Notes under the pieces: model-generated
Told to the model about the DNA's origin: nothing
The model's input: the letters and a program-made list of their open reading frames with translations, nothing else
Database searches by the model: none
Assembly (NCBI GenBank): GCA_900239685.1
Contig: OENT01000887.1
Span: 1 to 64,000, forward strand
Direction of reading: 5' to 3'
Source: Rotaria macrura
Lineage: Eukaryota; Rotifera; Eurotatoria; Philodinida; Philodinidae
DNA: 64,000 bases
Translations under genes and position numbers: made by a program
In this document: one piece after another, positions 25,501-37,077 of the stretch
Position numbering within the stretch: the first letter of the stretch is position 1
Layout: each line of letters starts with the position of its first letter

Positions 25501-28500
25501 AAACAGATATCACGAATACGAGTTTAAAATTAGATAAATAATTGTTTTGCACTGTAATTCGATCTATTGACTCTTATTCGTTTCGTACGACAATTAAATT
25601 GTATTGACTTTTCATTTTTCCTAAAAGGTAAACCAGAAACTCCACATGACATTCGTATATCAGATATAACATCATCGTCGTTTAAAGTAAAATTTTCACC
25701 ATCGTTTGACGGTGGTGATGGGCCACAACGATTTGTAATTGAAATTATATTGAATGATAAAAATTCATCATTGAATACGACAGTTATGCAACAACAATTA
25801 CCATCTAATCAACATGAATATACTGTTAAAGGTAAACACGTCATTGTATGATTAGTAAACAAATCCAAACGCATATTTAGATTTAAATGAAACAACATTA
25901 TATCTATTTCGAATTAAATCAACGAATATTCGTGGTGAAAGTCCTTGGAGTATTGAAACGCCTATACAAACGATTGAATCAAAAATAGCATCAGATGGTA
26001 TAGACACTTGTGTATTAAGAAAAAGTTGCATGATCGTATTTTCATACTTTATTAGATCTACCTACACTACGTGACATATCATACAATAAAAAAGATAATA
26101 TTCTTCACTTTGAATACTTACCTGGTGATGAACGTTTGATAAAAATAAATCAACATAAATTGTGTTTAAATATTCGTCAATCAACAGATGGAAATATTTA
26201 TCAATCCGTTGATAGGTGTTTACCTGTGGAGAATAATCGTGTGAAATGGATCATTAAAAATTTTCCCCATTTAAAACTATCGATTTGTTCGAAAAAAGAT
26301 CGTCATATATGTGGACAAGAAGCTGAAATGAAAGAAGGTTTTGAATTGATTTCGAATAACTCATTTATTTAGTTTACTTGTAACAACAAAATTCTCGTTT
26401 TACTTTTCATTAGATTCATTGAGTCGAAATTCAACACCCATGATTATTGTCATTGGTGTCGTCAGTGGTTTTCTTATTCTTATTCTCATTGGCATATGTT
26501 TCTGTTTGAGAAAACACCGTCTATCGTCAAAGATGAAGAAAGTAAATAAATGTAAGTATGAGGAAAAAAAAAATGATAAATTCTAAATTGATTTCAATAT
26601 TTCTAAATATGTCAATTAGTAGATAGAATATTAAAAATCATCTCACGAAATGAATGATCTTGTCAATGACGACATTGATATATGAATATGTTGAATTTTA
26701 TCATTCATTTCAATTTTCAATATAGTGTATACTCATGATGTCCTAGTTATATGATGACTAGTATTGATAACCTTTTTGTTTTTATTATGAAACTATAATT
26801 TAGTATAAAGGTCATTATTCAACCATATGTATGCATGAGTTCGATGGTGATTTAGTACTTTGCAGAATCGATATGCTACTCAATTACAATTCTCTTCTCT
26901 TTTAAATAAGTGAGACATTAAAATTAATTTGAATCATGAATATTCCATACTATACTATTGACTCATCGAGAGCAGTAGATATTTTAAACAAGAATCACGG
27001 CATGAATTTTTGTTTTTTCGATGAAATGGTAAATATGTATGTTATCGTATAGAATCATGATATCCCATGGATAAGTAACAACTGCGTTTCGATGTATAAC
27101 TACAATCACAGTTGGAGTTCGATGTATGATATTTTCTGATTCTCAGTTTTACTTGAGCGACAGGCTTTAGTCTAACGATGGAATCTATTCATGTGTTAGA
27201 TATTGTTCAATTAGTTGTTATGATTATGACTAACAATTGATGAATTCAACACAAACTTTTACGAATTGGTACACTTGACTTACTCGTGAACAACTTTAGC
27301 TGGAAGTTTCTTCTCCAAGCATGTATCTTAGTCTTGAAAGTTTCCACGTGTTCGAGATATCCATTATCAATACGTAACAGTTAAAACATCTACTAGTAAT
27401 CAAGTGTATATTTTACAAGTAATTTTATTCGAGACGAACACATTTTATTTTGCTAAAACTCTCAGAATCTTCAAGGTTGCCTACGAACGGCATATACATT
27501 TTCAACTTTTCATCATACTCACACTAGGATAACAATGGTAGAGTCATAATTACCGTCTAGTTTTAATTTGTAACGTGATTGGTCGATGTACTCTAGCAAT
27601 ACTCGAAAGAGTTGAGCTATTCTCTTTTATATATCACAGCTGTAGCACGGATTTACTAACACACAAAATTAAATATTTCTACTGTCAATAATAGACAAGT
27701 GAACAGATAGACTATAACTGCATATTGGAGACATTCGTTTTTTTGGAATAATGTAATCAACATTTCATTTCTAATCATGAGAAGATGAAGTAAAACTTTT
27801 CTATTTTCTTTTTCTTAGTTGCTATCAATGGTCTTGAGAAAGGTGTTAAACCGTAAGTATTTAAAAAAAATAAAAAGAAAACAAAATTCAAACTGATATA
27901 TTCTAATTAGAACTATTTCTGAACCTCGTCTACAAAATCCTTATCTATTATACTCCAATACCAATTCTCATGCATCTCCCTATGATTTTGCAGCAGCTGA
28001 ATATCAACAACGAAACGTTACAAGTTCATTTTCTCGTTCATGTAAGTGAATCATAACAATAACGTAACTTTTATTTATAACAGCGTACATCTCTTTTTAC
28101 TACAGGTGATATTGTTGATCAAGATCAAGTCAGAGATGAAAAATCTGCCCATGACACTTGCTCTGCATGTTCGTATATTCTTTCAAATTCATGTTGATAA
28201 TAACACGAATGAAATCTTTGATTTTACTTTTCTCAAATAGACGGTAGTGGAACTCGTACAGCAACAATACGTGCATCACCTCATTGGTTAGTTAGCAATG
28301 GTGGAAGTAGTTCCAGATCTGGATCAAATCCGTCGTCAGAATTGAGTTGCTTAACACAAAATACAAATATTTTATTTACAAACAATGAAATTAATTCTAA
28401 TCATACACCCCCTCCTATATCACACTACGGTTTTCCATCCGTTGTCACATCATCTTCATCATCATCGAAACATTATATGTTAGCGAATGGAAATTCAACA

Positions 28501-28593
28501 TTACGACCGTCATCATTTGAACAACAACAATCATCAAGTGGCAATTCAACTCCAAATCGTATGAAGAAACTTTTCTATGAAGTTGTTGTTTAA
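22551..28593 (+). CDS. Nephrin/Kirrel-like Ig-FN3 cell-adhesion receptor
   Basis: Fifteen exons: 22551-22599, 22661-22978, 23165-23300, 23372-23523, 23591-23752, 23813-23926, 24018-24554, 25628-25831, 25881-25997, 26056-26337, 26414-26551, 27819-27852, 27911-28041, 28106-28168, 28241-28593 (2790 nt, 929 aa). Order: signal peptide (about 1-18), V-like Ig (cysteines in FRCSF and YICE), four further Ig domains (paired Cys/Trp; LYTC and YRC motifs) to about residue 489, one FN3 domain (490-596), a second diverged FN3-like, cysteine-containing module (597-690), a TM helix at about 700-722, and a 207-residue Ser/Asn-rich tail ending EVVV. Almost all introns are phase 1, as expected for shuffled extracellular modules. 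The C-terminus could bind a PDZ domain. It is a type I plasma-membrane adhesion or recognition protein; nephrin, Kirrel and related IgSF members are the nearest architectures, but orthology is not established. The exon 10 donor (GTTTTG) is atypical. Confidence 0.88.
24555..25627 (+). other. Long intron 7 of the adhesion receptor
   Basis: At 1073 nt this is far longer than the 50-80 nt introns beside it. It separates the last Ig exon from the first FN3 exon. No ORF, repeat island or RNA gene is evident inside; a chance minus-strand ORF at 24787-25020 is ignored. Confidence 0.7.
26552..27818 (+). other. Long intron 11 of the adhesion receptor
   Basis: A 1267-nt intron between the transmembrane exon and the 34-nt first tail exon. 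A long intron here could host alternative exons or regulatory elements, but none is visible by eye. Confidence 0.65.
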
Positions 28594-28680
28594 TATCTCT
28601 GTTTTTTTATTTAACTTTTTTCGACTTAACCGGTGATAATCTGTTTATTACATGTTTACATTCAGCAGATATGTATCTCT

Positions 28681-28720
28681 TGCATTTGTGTGTGCGTGTG
28701 TGTGTTTAATTGGATAGTTA
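28681..28720. repeat. GT-rich microsatellite
   Basis: A (GT)n tract with one GC interruption in the receptor 3' UTR, followed by TTTAATTGG. A related GTGGATGTGGATGTTTAATTG occurs at 32.44 kb. Confidence 0.6.
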
Positions 28721-28836
28721 ATATGAATATGAATATGAATATAGATGTATTTATATAATAAAAAAAAAACGAAATGAAAATATGTTTTTCCCTTCCACGA
28801 AATCTGAAATCCTCATGGATCGATTTTACAAAGAAG
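28701..28836. pseudogene. Decayed copy of the RBR gene 3' end
   Basis: This segment, just after the adhesion-receptor stop, aligns by eye over about 130 bp with 32447-32573. That second segment carries the last codons and 3' flank of the RBR gene on the minus strand. Read on the minus strand here, the RBR C-terminal codons are recognisable (LL..I, G.Q.S) but a stop and substitutions break the frame. It therefore looks like a relic of a duplicated RBR tail that now supplies 3' UTR sequence to the receptor gene. Confidence 0.5.
28757..28762 (+). terminator. Candidate poly(A) signal of adhesion receptor
   Basis: AATAAA within TATATAATAAAAAAA, 164 nt after the stop codon. The same TATATAATAAA context recurs at 32.48 kb in a duplicated segment. 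Confidence 0.5.
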
Positions 28837-28904
28837 GATGTCGAGAAGGAATTTTTTAAAAAAACAAGAAGGATTATTTCGAAATTTACTGTCGAGTTCT
28901 TCAG

Positions 28905-29340
28905 GAAAACCGTAACCTACCCTAACCTACATTACAAGGTAAGTTTACGGTAGAAGGTGCAAATGGTAGGACAGGTTTAGGCCATAGGCAGCTTAGGATG
29001 GGGCAAGGTTACTAACAGATTATAGGGGTAAAATTAAGGATGAGTTCACATGGATAAAATTACTATGGAGCAGAATTTAATATACATGTCTGACATCTTT
29101 TTCGTCAAAAAGAAGAGAAAATTTAAGCAGGGCTATTGTTAATGATATTATATTTTTTAGAAAATTTCAAAATATCTAAAAGTTTTGTATTTTTGATTCT
29201 CGTTGAAAACCAATAAAATATCCAGGAAAATATTGAAGAAAAACTATAATATACGAAAAATCTCTGTGATAGGATAGGGTAGGACAAGGTTACGAAGACT
29301 ATAGGTTAGGGTGGGATTACGATACAGGAAATTCGTAATC
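28905..29340. repeat. CCTAACC/GGTTAGG word island, two blocks
   Basis: Two blocks (28905-29035 and 29272-29340) are dense in CTAACCTA, GGTAGGA, GGTTACG and TAGGGT words on both strands. They are separated by ordinary AT-rich DNA. The words resemble telomere-like motifs but no tandem array is present. Confidence 0.5.
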
Positions 29341-30419
29341 TGCAGGACTCTAATTTAATGTCCTACGATAAAAATAAAGACAAATCAGGTGAAGATTGAG
29401 CCGAAATTGCGCGAACATAATTTAGTTTTCGATTGTAGCTTCGCTCTTAGTAAAAGCAACCTATGAATCGAATAGTAAAACGCAAAAGAAACTCAACCTA
29501 ATTCTAGTATACAATGGCGTGGCCTCTAGTACTTCTGAGAGACGATTTTTGGTATCATCACAACATCAATTGTGTATATTATTGTTTTTGTCTTTCCAAG
29601 TGAGAAGAGATCGTTCTGCAGCAAGTTCGATGGAAGTAGTGTCGATTTCAGAAGATTGTTCTTTAATTTGACTTCTGCAAACCACAAGTTCTCTTGCTCA
29701 CTAGTAGAATATATACTTATATAGAAAAGAAAACAATAAGACATGAAACAGATAATATTGATCATGGAATCATAGAGAACGGATTTTAACGAGAGTAACG
29801 ATAAAAGATATAATGAATAATCAAACAGAAGTAGGATGATACTTTTCGTAAAACGTATTTTCAAAATGATCAGACTGATATATTTTTACATTGCGGCGTC
29901 TTAATCTGGCAATAAATGAAAAGAAATGTTTTTCATTACATAGACATGTAATTCAATTATGCTCTTCGCAAAGTATAGATGTAAGTGCATGTTTCATAAA
30001 AACAGTAGAAAATATTCAATACATTTCATAAAAAAACGACCTTAGATGCCGAAAGACATTACTTTCTCATGAAAGTGGCTAAATCATGTATTATCATATA
30101 ATGGGGGGAAAAACCTAGAATTAATTAATCAGTAAATACACGATAATACAAGATAAATGATTCTGGTTTTTGGGGGTGTGTGGATTTCTGAGTACAATTT
30201 GTATCGATATCTGCGCAGCTCTCCCTACGTCTCATCAGGCACAATCGTGGATTACATGAACAAATGTTTACACGATTCCAATAATTTATTTGAGTCTAGA
30301 ATTGAATCATTATCATCCCTTTATTTACCAGTCAATATCAATAGAACTAGTGGTGTATCTAAAAGTGGCGAGAGCAGAGTGAATGACACCCTCCTCTAAC
30401 AAGAAAAATTGCTAAATAA

Positions 30420-30750
30420 ACACTTAGAAATTTAATAACACGTTTAGATGAACTAGAAAACGAAGGTACTGATCGTTCAATAAATGCAAGAGGACTATTG
30501 TTATCATTAAAAGAGTCGCTATTCATCGTAACGCTTTTTAGTGCACATTGCCTTCTTGATAAAATAAAAATTGTCAGTTTCTTTTCCAGCTTTAATTTTT
30601 TGTTTTGTTTCCTTGCAGCAAAATCATCGGATTTCGGTACATCTTTTTGATGCTATGGATCAATTCAACATGAAGAAGAATTTTATCAAATATTTTAGAA
30701 ATTTCCAGAGTTCCTTGCTAATAACAATGTTCCCAGAAAATTAATGTCAA
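30420..30750 (+). pseudogene. Possible hAT-like transposase relic
   Basis: An open stretch without ATG contains LDELENEGTDRSINARGLLL, followed by SLKESLFIVTLF and LLDKIKIVS. The ARGLL motif followed by a hydrophobic block and INIVS/INV-like segment recalls the C-terminal part of hAT-type (DUF4371-like) transposases. A pyrimidine-rich AG acceptor at about 30618 precedes another short open stretch, so an intron is possible. Recognition is from memory of the motif only, and confidence is low. ATCGGA repeat islands flank it immediately downstream. Confidence 0.25.
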
Positions 30751-30756
30751 CAATAG

Positions 30757-30880
30757 GCCCAGGGCAGATTCTATCGGAATCCGATTAGATCCTATAGGAT
30801 TTCATCAAGATTCCATGGGATAATAGTTGGATTTAAGGTTGAGTACCTACGGTCAGATCACCGGTATCGATATCTGGTGA
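30757..30880. repeat. ATCGGA word island with CCCAGGGCA edge
   Basis: Begins GGCCCAGGGCAGATTCTATC and continues with CGGAATCCGATTAGATCC. The CCCAGGGCA edge also opens the AGATCTGA island at 59669, although the internal words differ. Confidence 0.5.
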
Positions 30881-31137
30881 TTTCCGAGAGTCAGAATCTT
30901 AGAGCAAGGATATTGGCAACTAAAGACAGGAATCAGTCCACGTCTCATGAATATGATAGAATCATGGTGAGCGTGAATTATCTGGGTAGTCAGAGCATAC
31001 AACTTTTTAGGAATTCCCTAATGAACGCGGAACACTTAAACGACAGCTTTGCAAGAAAATTCTAAACTAAGTGCTTTTTTGACTTGAATAGTATGCAGTA
31101 GAACAGTAAAAATTTTACATGACATATCTGAAAATGC

Positions 31138-31320
31138 TCGTCGGATCCTATTCAAAACGGATTGGATCAAATATTCCATAGAAATTGTATGAATCAGACA
31201 CATGGATCTGATGTTAATTTCTCAACAAGGAGTTTCATCCAATTTTTGTCGGATGGGAGGTATCCTCACAGATTCGAGATAGGATTCAGAGCGAATTCAA
31301 TCAGATGGTTTGATTAGAGT
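31138..31320. repeat. ATCGGAT-type degenerate island
   Basis: Scattered TCGGATCC, CGGATTGGATC, GGATCTGATG and TCGGATGGG words. More diverged than the copies at 450 and 8365; boundaries are unclear. Confidence 0.35.
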
Positions 31321-32140
31321 ATCAATGTGAAATAAAGACGATTAAAAGCAACTTCAACACAATTTTTAAATGTTTTAGTCATGAGTACCATTGGAGAATG
31401 TGAACGTATTGATACTCAATGCAAATATAAACATTCTATCTTTTCATCCAATTATCAACTGAGCTTCATCGGATGAGAAAAATGTTTCACAGTTAGAGAA
31501 AGTGATCCGACGAAATAATCCGCTAAGATGAACGAAAAGCACTCTTATTTACTGAGATCGTAGTACAGATTGTGTAATGGTCATGTTTGATTTTAAAACT
31601 TTCCTATTTGACAACTGAAATGGAAATCGGAATAGCTTCGTAAAATGCATAAGTATTTCAAATCAGATATAGATGATTCGATAAAATAATCTTTCATGAT
31701 GAGAGAGAAATAGTCTCTTTTAATCGGTTAGGTCCTACCATTGCTCGTTGTATGATATGGTTTAAAATTTTTTCATCCTATATGGCAGCATGATATAGAT
31801 ATCAGAGCAGCTCGATAAAATTAAGAAAATTTTTTGACATTAAATAGAAGTGATCCGATAAAATAATCACATACTGTAAAGCTATTACTTCTACTGTGGT
31901 GTACACACTGGATATATTACTATTTATGACTTAATGAATGGTGAATTCGGCGTGAGTGGGTATGGTAGAATTTTCAAAGTGATGTCTTTCATTGATGTAT
32001 GTTAGATGTCACAACATATTTTTTTGATAGAAGAAAGTGTTCGGGTTCCTCGCTGTGAGCGGCACAGAATCGTCCGTTTTCATCCTGCTTATTTTTTGTT
32101 AGTTAATGTAATCGTAATGAGTCTCATGATGTATTAGATT

Positions 32141-32467
32141 TTAAACTTTGTTAGAACTTAGGTAGGCATGATTGTCGACAGTAGTCAAAAATGTGTTTTC
32201 TGTTATTGAAGTTGGTGAGTTCAAAACGAATGAGAAATTTGATGCTACACTAACTACGTCCTCAAGTTCATCTTCTGAAAAAGCACTGAGTACAACGGTG
32301 TTAAGCCCACTTCTGGATACTCGTAAATGATTCATTTTAGCTAGTGGTCTCCATGTTTCTTTCCGTGTCATTACTTCTGGTGGATTTTTAGGGTCCCGCT
32401 GATACGGTGTGAAACTTGCATGACGATGTGAGTGTATGTGGATGTGGATGTTTAATTGACTAGTCAA
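32141..32467 (-). CDS. Hypothetical 108-codon frame downstream of RBR
   Basis: The frame has convincingly coding-like composition: PYQRDPKNPPEVMTRKETW, then a MNHLRVSRSGLNTVVL segment and an acidic SEDELEDVV. Its first ~20 codons are a low-complexity HIHIHSH stretch from GT-rich DNA, so a better start may be an exon beginning at a CATGCAAG acceptor near 32418. It lies 64 nt beyond the RBR stop on the same strand, so it could be an alternative last exon, a 3' UTR ORF or a fragment of another gene. No family recognised. Confidence 0.35.
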   Translation of the reverse strand: MTSQLNIHIHIHSHRHASFTPYQRDPKNPPEVMTRKETWRPLAKMNHLRVSRSGLNTVVLSAFSEDELEDVVSVASNFSFVLNSPTSITENTFLTTVDNHAYLSSNKV

Positions 32468-32530
32468 TATGATTATGAATGTATGTGTACTTATATAATA
32501 AAAAAACGAAAATAAAATAGTGTTTTTCTT

Positions 32531-35500
32531 TCACGAAGTCTGATATCCTGATTGATTGATATTACGAAGAAGAACCGCATGGCGTAGACGTTCAATGAAT
32601 TTTTCACTTCGTCGATGTAAATCATTTAACTGCTCAATCGCTTGATAACCACGTCCTCCTTCAAGTGTTTGACTCATGTTAAACAAAACAGTTTCAAGTG
32701 GATATAGAGTATTTGAAAATTCGACCAGATTATTTGCATAACCATCAGCAGCGACAGCAATAAATTCGCATACACGATGCAAGTAGCTAACATAGTTAAC
32801 CATTTCATATGAGTGTCGTAAAAGTGATTCACGTTTGTCGATTTGTGACTGAATAATCGATACGTCAAAATTTGTCGGTTTTTCTAATGGTATGGTTCCA
32901 ATGAGACGTTTCACGTTTTCTCTAAGTCTTGATTGATTTCGAAAAGTACGTTCAACTCGATGATATATCGCACTTTCATAAAATCTTCTAGATGGATGGC
33001 GTTCTTTAGTGATAACTTTTTTTTGGATTGAAACCTGTCGTCGTGGACATTCATGTGTAAGGTTCGGTCGACGATGATCTTTCCAATAACCAGTACAGAG
33101 CCAACAGAATTCAGCACCACATCGACATGTCATATGATTACAACCACCTGCAAAAGAGTATAATAGAAACAAAATGTTGTTGTTTCAAGAAATAAAGATG
33201 ACAACCAACCGTTTTTTTCAATAAAGTTATGGCATGAAACACAATTTCGACCTCGAACAATAGTTTTAGCATTGTAATCGGAAACTAGATCACCATTTCG
33301 ACATACTTCAGCTATATAGGCTTGATAAGAACTACACACTGCTGGAAAATGTGGTTCTTGTTTGCAATCGATACAGAATTGATGACCACAACGACAACGA
33401 ACATAATCCATTCCTGAGTCAATAACTTGAAAGATAATTGAGCATGACTTTGAAGGACATTTAACATATGAGCGCGATAAATTTACAAGACATTTCTCTA
33501 TGTTACGTTCATAGATATTCATACAACGAAGATTTACCAACGATACGATGGTACCTAAACAGGTCAAGCTATTGATTGGAAATAGTTGCAAGAATAAAAA
33601 CATCTATTGTGAAGCATAGAGTAAATTTAAGAACATGCTGTGACTTTGTAAAGCCATTGAATTTTCATGATAAGAATAAATTGCGCTATCAAAGGAATAA
33701 GTATTCATAACGCACATATTAGAGACAACGAAATTTTTATTTTCATTATCTGTATTCTTTTAGTTAGCTTCAAATTTTCGTTACTCATACAAAGATAGTT
33801 TGATAGTCACAATTTTCGATTCTTGATGACATGTGACATGAAGTCAATAGATATTGCTTAGTGAAATTCTCTATGTACTATGAGTAAGTTCAGTATGGTA
33901 ACTGCTGTCTACTGTTTGTAATATAGGATATGATTATCGAATAGCTAATAAAAAGTAGACGAAAGATATTTGAGGTTTATTGGAATGTTCCAAGTTTTCT
34001 GATGCAAATTAGTACAATATCTTCTACTATGTTTCAATAATGGGTACGTACAATAATATCGAATGACGTTCTCTTTTGTCAATTAACAATGAGTTTCTTA
34101 CGAAGTCATGAGAAACTATTCTTCAAAAGAAAAATTCAAATATTCATATGTACTCAGAGACGCTATGTAATATATGACAAAAGATAAGTCTGCATTAAGC
34201 TTATGTTTTCACTCATTTGGTGGTAACAAACATCATTGTGCAACGACTTTTAAAAGTATCGTTACTATAGACAAAATTAAGGTTTTGATGTGATAATAAA
34301 ACGTCATAAATATATGTTCCTATGGACATGTTTTGTAACTTAGAATTTGAATTGTTCATGAAAATGGTCTTAAAGCACAGTGTCAACGAAAAGGAGTATA
34401 TCGAATATATGAATAAATTTTTCAGGAGAATCCTGAAAGCTTTTCTTTTCATCAAAATCGGATTTGAATGCAAATTCATATTCAAAGTAGTCTAGTGTCA
34501 TATTGACAAAGCCTGCAATCTTCTCAAAGATACAATGTTTGATTTTACCTCGAATTGTGCTTAGAGTTCAGCTTGAAAAATTACCTCGAATCAATATGGT
34601 GGATTTATACGCATTACTTATTTTTAATCATGATTTTGAATGGTTTTCTTACAGAACTTATTGTGTCATCTCCTTAGAGACAACCATTTCGAAAATACTT
34701 TATTGAAATCTATTTACTCATGATAAAAGATAAAAACTACAGAAATTATTTTATCATTTATCGTGTCATGTCATACTCCCAATGGTTTCGTTTACCATAG
34801 TGGTGTCTTCAGTATATCGAAATCTAATTATGTGTTCTACTATTTTTATTTCTAAGAAGACATAATAAGATTCTGTAATTTTCAGTTTGTATCATGAAAG
34901 AGAACTTGTCTTAAAATTGTATCAACAATAACAAATATATATTCCTAGGATTCTTTTTTTGAAGATCTCACTTTCTAGACTAACCTTAACCATATCAGTA
35001 TAAAAGTTTAAAAAATCGCATCATTACGTTTAGAATCTGTTTGATCGATAAATTTAATTCAAAATGACAAAAGGAGCATCTTACCAACATCGACGATTGA
35101 ACAGCAATTCCATTCAGGACAACGAATAATTTTAACTGTAGTAATTGAATGCTCAAGATATTGTTTCCAACACTGATTACATAACCAATGTGCACAAGAT
35201 TTTAAGGCTGTCATCGGTGTTGATTCATTAACATTACAACAGCAATTAATGCAAATATCTGGTCGAATCGTATAGTTTTCGACTATTGATATATTATTAT
35301 CAATAGTATTATTATTTAATTTGTTGTTTAAATATGTTGGATCGAGCACATTTATCTCATGAATTTTTCTATTAATAAATTCATAATCACTTAATTCGTT
35401 GTTGATGTCATTTCGGTAATACTTTCTTTGATGTATTGCGAAATTGATCGGTTTAAATTTATGATATGGTAAAGTTTTTATGAATTCAATCGTTTTATCA

Positions 35501-37077
35501 ATGAATTCATCTATTCTATAAACTGTATCATTTGAATGTAGGAAATTTTCAATATCTACTGTATCAATATATGAATCCATATTAAGAGCAACTTGTACTT
35601 GACAAACATCATTGAAATTATTTAACTCACCATTCAGTAAAATAACAACATAACAGTCAAATATTATGTTAACTAATGGAAAATGGAAATCATTTGACAA
35701 TTGCCAAGATTTTAAACGATCTGTAATAGAAATTAAATATTTTGTTGGATAACATTGTGCATGAAGAAACTTTTTTCCATAAGTGTTCGATAGATGTTCA
35801 ATAGTTAAATCTGCTTGATGTAAGAAAACTGTACGAAATGGTAATGGCATTGAATGATTAAGCGATTTTTCTTTTGATTGTTTTGTTTCGATAGAATATT
35901 GTTGCTAAATGTTTTGAAAATAGATAAGCACATTTAAGAATAAGAAATAATGTCTATATATGTATACATACTGCTTTCATGTTTGTGAACATTTCTTGAT
36001 TGAAACATTCGTCTTCTTTACTGCTTTGTCGATAAAATCGAAGTTTTGATTTCAATGGCTTGATCTCATTAGAGTTTTCTGACGTAGAACATTTATTGTT
36101 ATTATTATCATTGATAGTTTTCATCATAGGAATGAAATCATCGAAATGTAATTGATCAGGTTTTTGGAAATTAGAATACTATAAATGAATAGACGAAGTT
36201 AATATATAAAAACAAGTAATAGCTTTGAATCATTACTGATGCAATGGATTCCTCGTCATCGGTCGAAAAATCTTCTTTTTCATCTTCTAATAGTTCTTCA
36301 ATATCTAGTTGTTGTTCTTTGACTTGAGTAAATTTAGCACGTTGAGTACTCGATCGTGTTTTCTTCTCTATGATAAATATGTAAGAGAAAGTTCGCTGTT
36401 AAAAAAGTATAAGTATCGTTACCTCTTATACTAGATTTCTTTTTTATGTTGGCTAACAGTTTTTCTCTAGGTGGTGGAACTACAGCAAAATAAGTGATGT
36501 CGATAGTACTATCTCTCATGTCGTGATCATTGCGCTGACCATTTTGATATGGATGATTTTTTTTTGCTTTCTTTATTGTTTGAGTCGATTCATTAATCGA
36601 AGTTTTTCCAATTGTTTGTCTGCTTCGTGGTTTTGTATTTGTTCTTACAGGATTCGATTTTTGTTCAATGTTATGACATTCATATAAATGATATTTTACT
36701 TGATAATCATTGAACTGCTGGCGTCGTGATTTTTTCGTTTTTTTTCGTTGTTCACAATCAGATTGAATATGTAAATCATTCTCTGATGATGAAATCAATT
36801 GATTAGAAATTCTTCGACGCATATCATTCAATATATTCCATCGTTGTTTTTTATTTAATGAATAATCAACATGAGGCTGTTCGATACCAAATGGATCCTC
36901 TTTATTATGAGAGTACTCATCTACTTCTTGATCAATGTTTTCCCACAATGCATGAATATATGATTTGCTTGATAGTTGATTCGGATTATGATGTAAATAG
37001 AGACTTTTACCACTGGCGGTGTTATATTTCGTTGGCCGTAGATTTGGTTTTTCGTCTTCGATATTGTTTGAAGCCAT
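32531..37077 (-). CDS. Ariadne-like RBR E3 ubiquitin ligase
   Basis: Six exons: 36423-37077, 36237-36367, 35972-36178, 35085-35904, 33210-33554, 32531-33147 (2775 nt, 924 aa). The C-terminal half is a full RING1-IBR-RING2 module. RING1 spans about 549-598 (CINC...CAHWLCNQC...CPEWNC), the IBR about 637-678 (KCPSKSC...CRCGHQFCIDC), and RING2 starts at 709 (NCVSCHNFIEKNGGCNHMTC). Cys727 in NHMTC corresponds to the ubiquitin-accepting catalytic cysteine of RBR ligases. A helical ariadne-like region follows to the end (about 770-915), ending QSGYQTS. These enzymes take ubiquitin from E2 onto RING2 before the substrate. ARIH1 is about 557 aa, so the long N-terminus (1-548) is unusual: residues 1-330 are polar, basic and probably disordered, and 350-548 are of unknown fold. 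The gene is head-to-head with the HCFC1R1-like gene. Confidence 0.9.
33555..35084 (-). other. Long intron 4 of the RBR gene
   Basis: A 1530-nt intron splitting the RBR module between RING1 and IBR, in contrast to neighbours of 50-70 nt. Only chance ORFs were seen inside (34213-34485, 34503-34706). Splicing out this intron restores GTIVSL after SIVDVG in frame. Confidence 0.75.

Larger units (their letters stand above)
28837..32140. other. Gene-poor region with repeat islands and a relic
   Basis: Holds the TAGG/CCTAACC island (28905-29340), ATCGGA islands (30757-30880 and 31138-31320) and a coding-like fragment at 30420-30750. No intact gene was found. The 112-codon minus-strand ORF at 29526-29864 is hydrophobic and AT-driven and is not supported. 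Confidence 0.55.

Noticed and set aside
28905-29340. CCTAACC/GGTTAGG words as an interstitial telomere
   Set aside because: The words are not tandem and appear on both strands; this behaves like the other word islands.
29526-29864. 112-codon hydrophobic minus-strand ORF
   Set aside because: Leu/Ile/Ser-rich translation typical of AT-rich noncoding DNA, with no splice context or homology signal.
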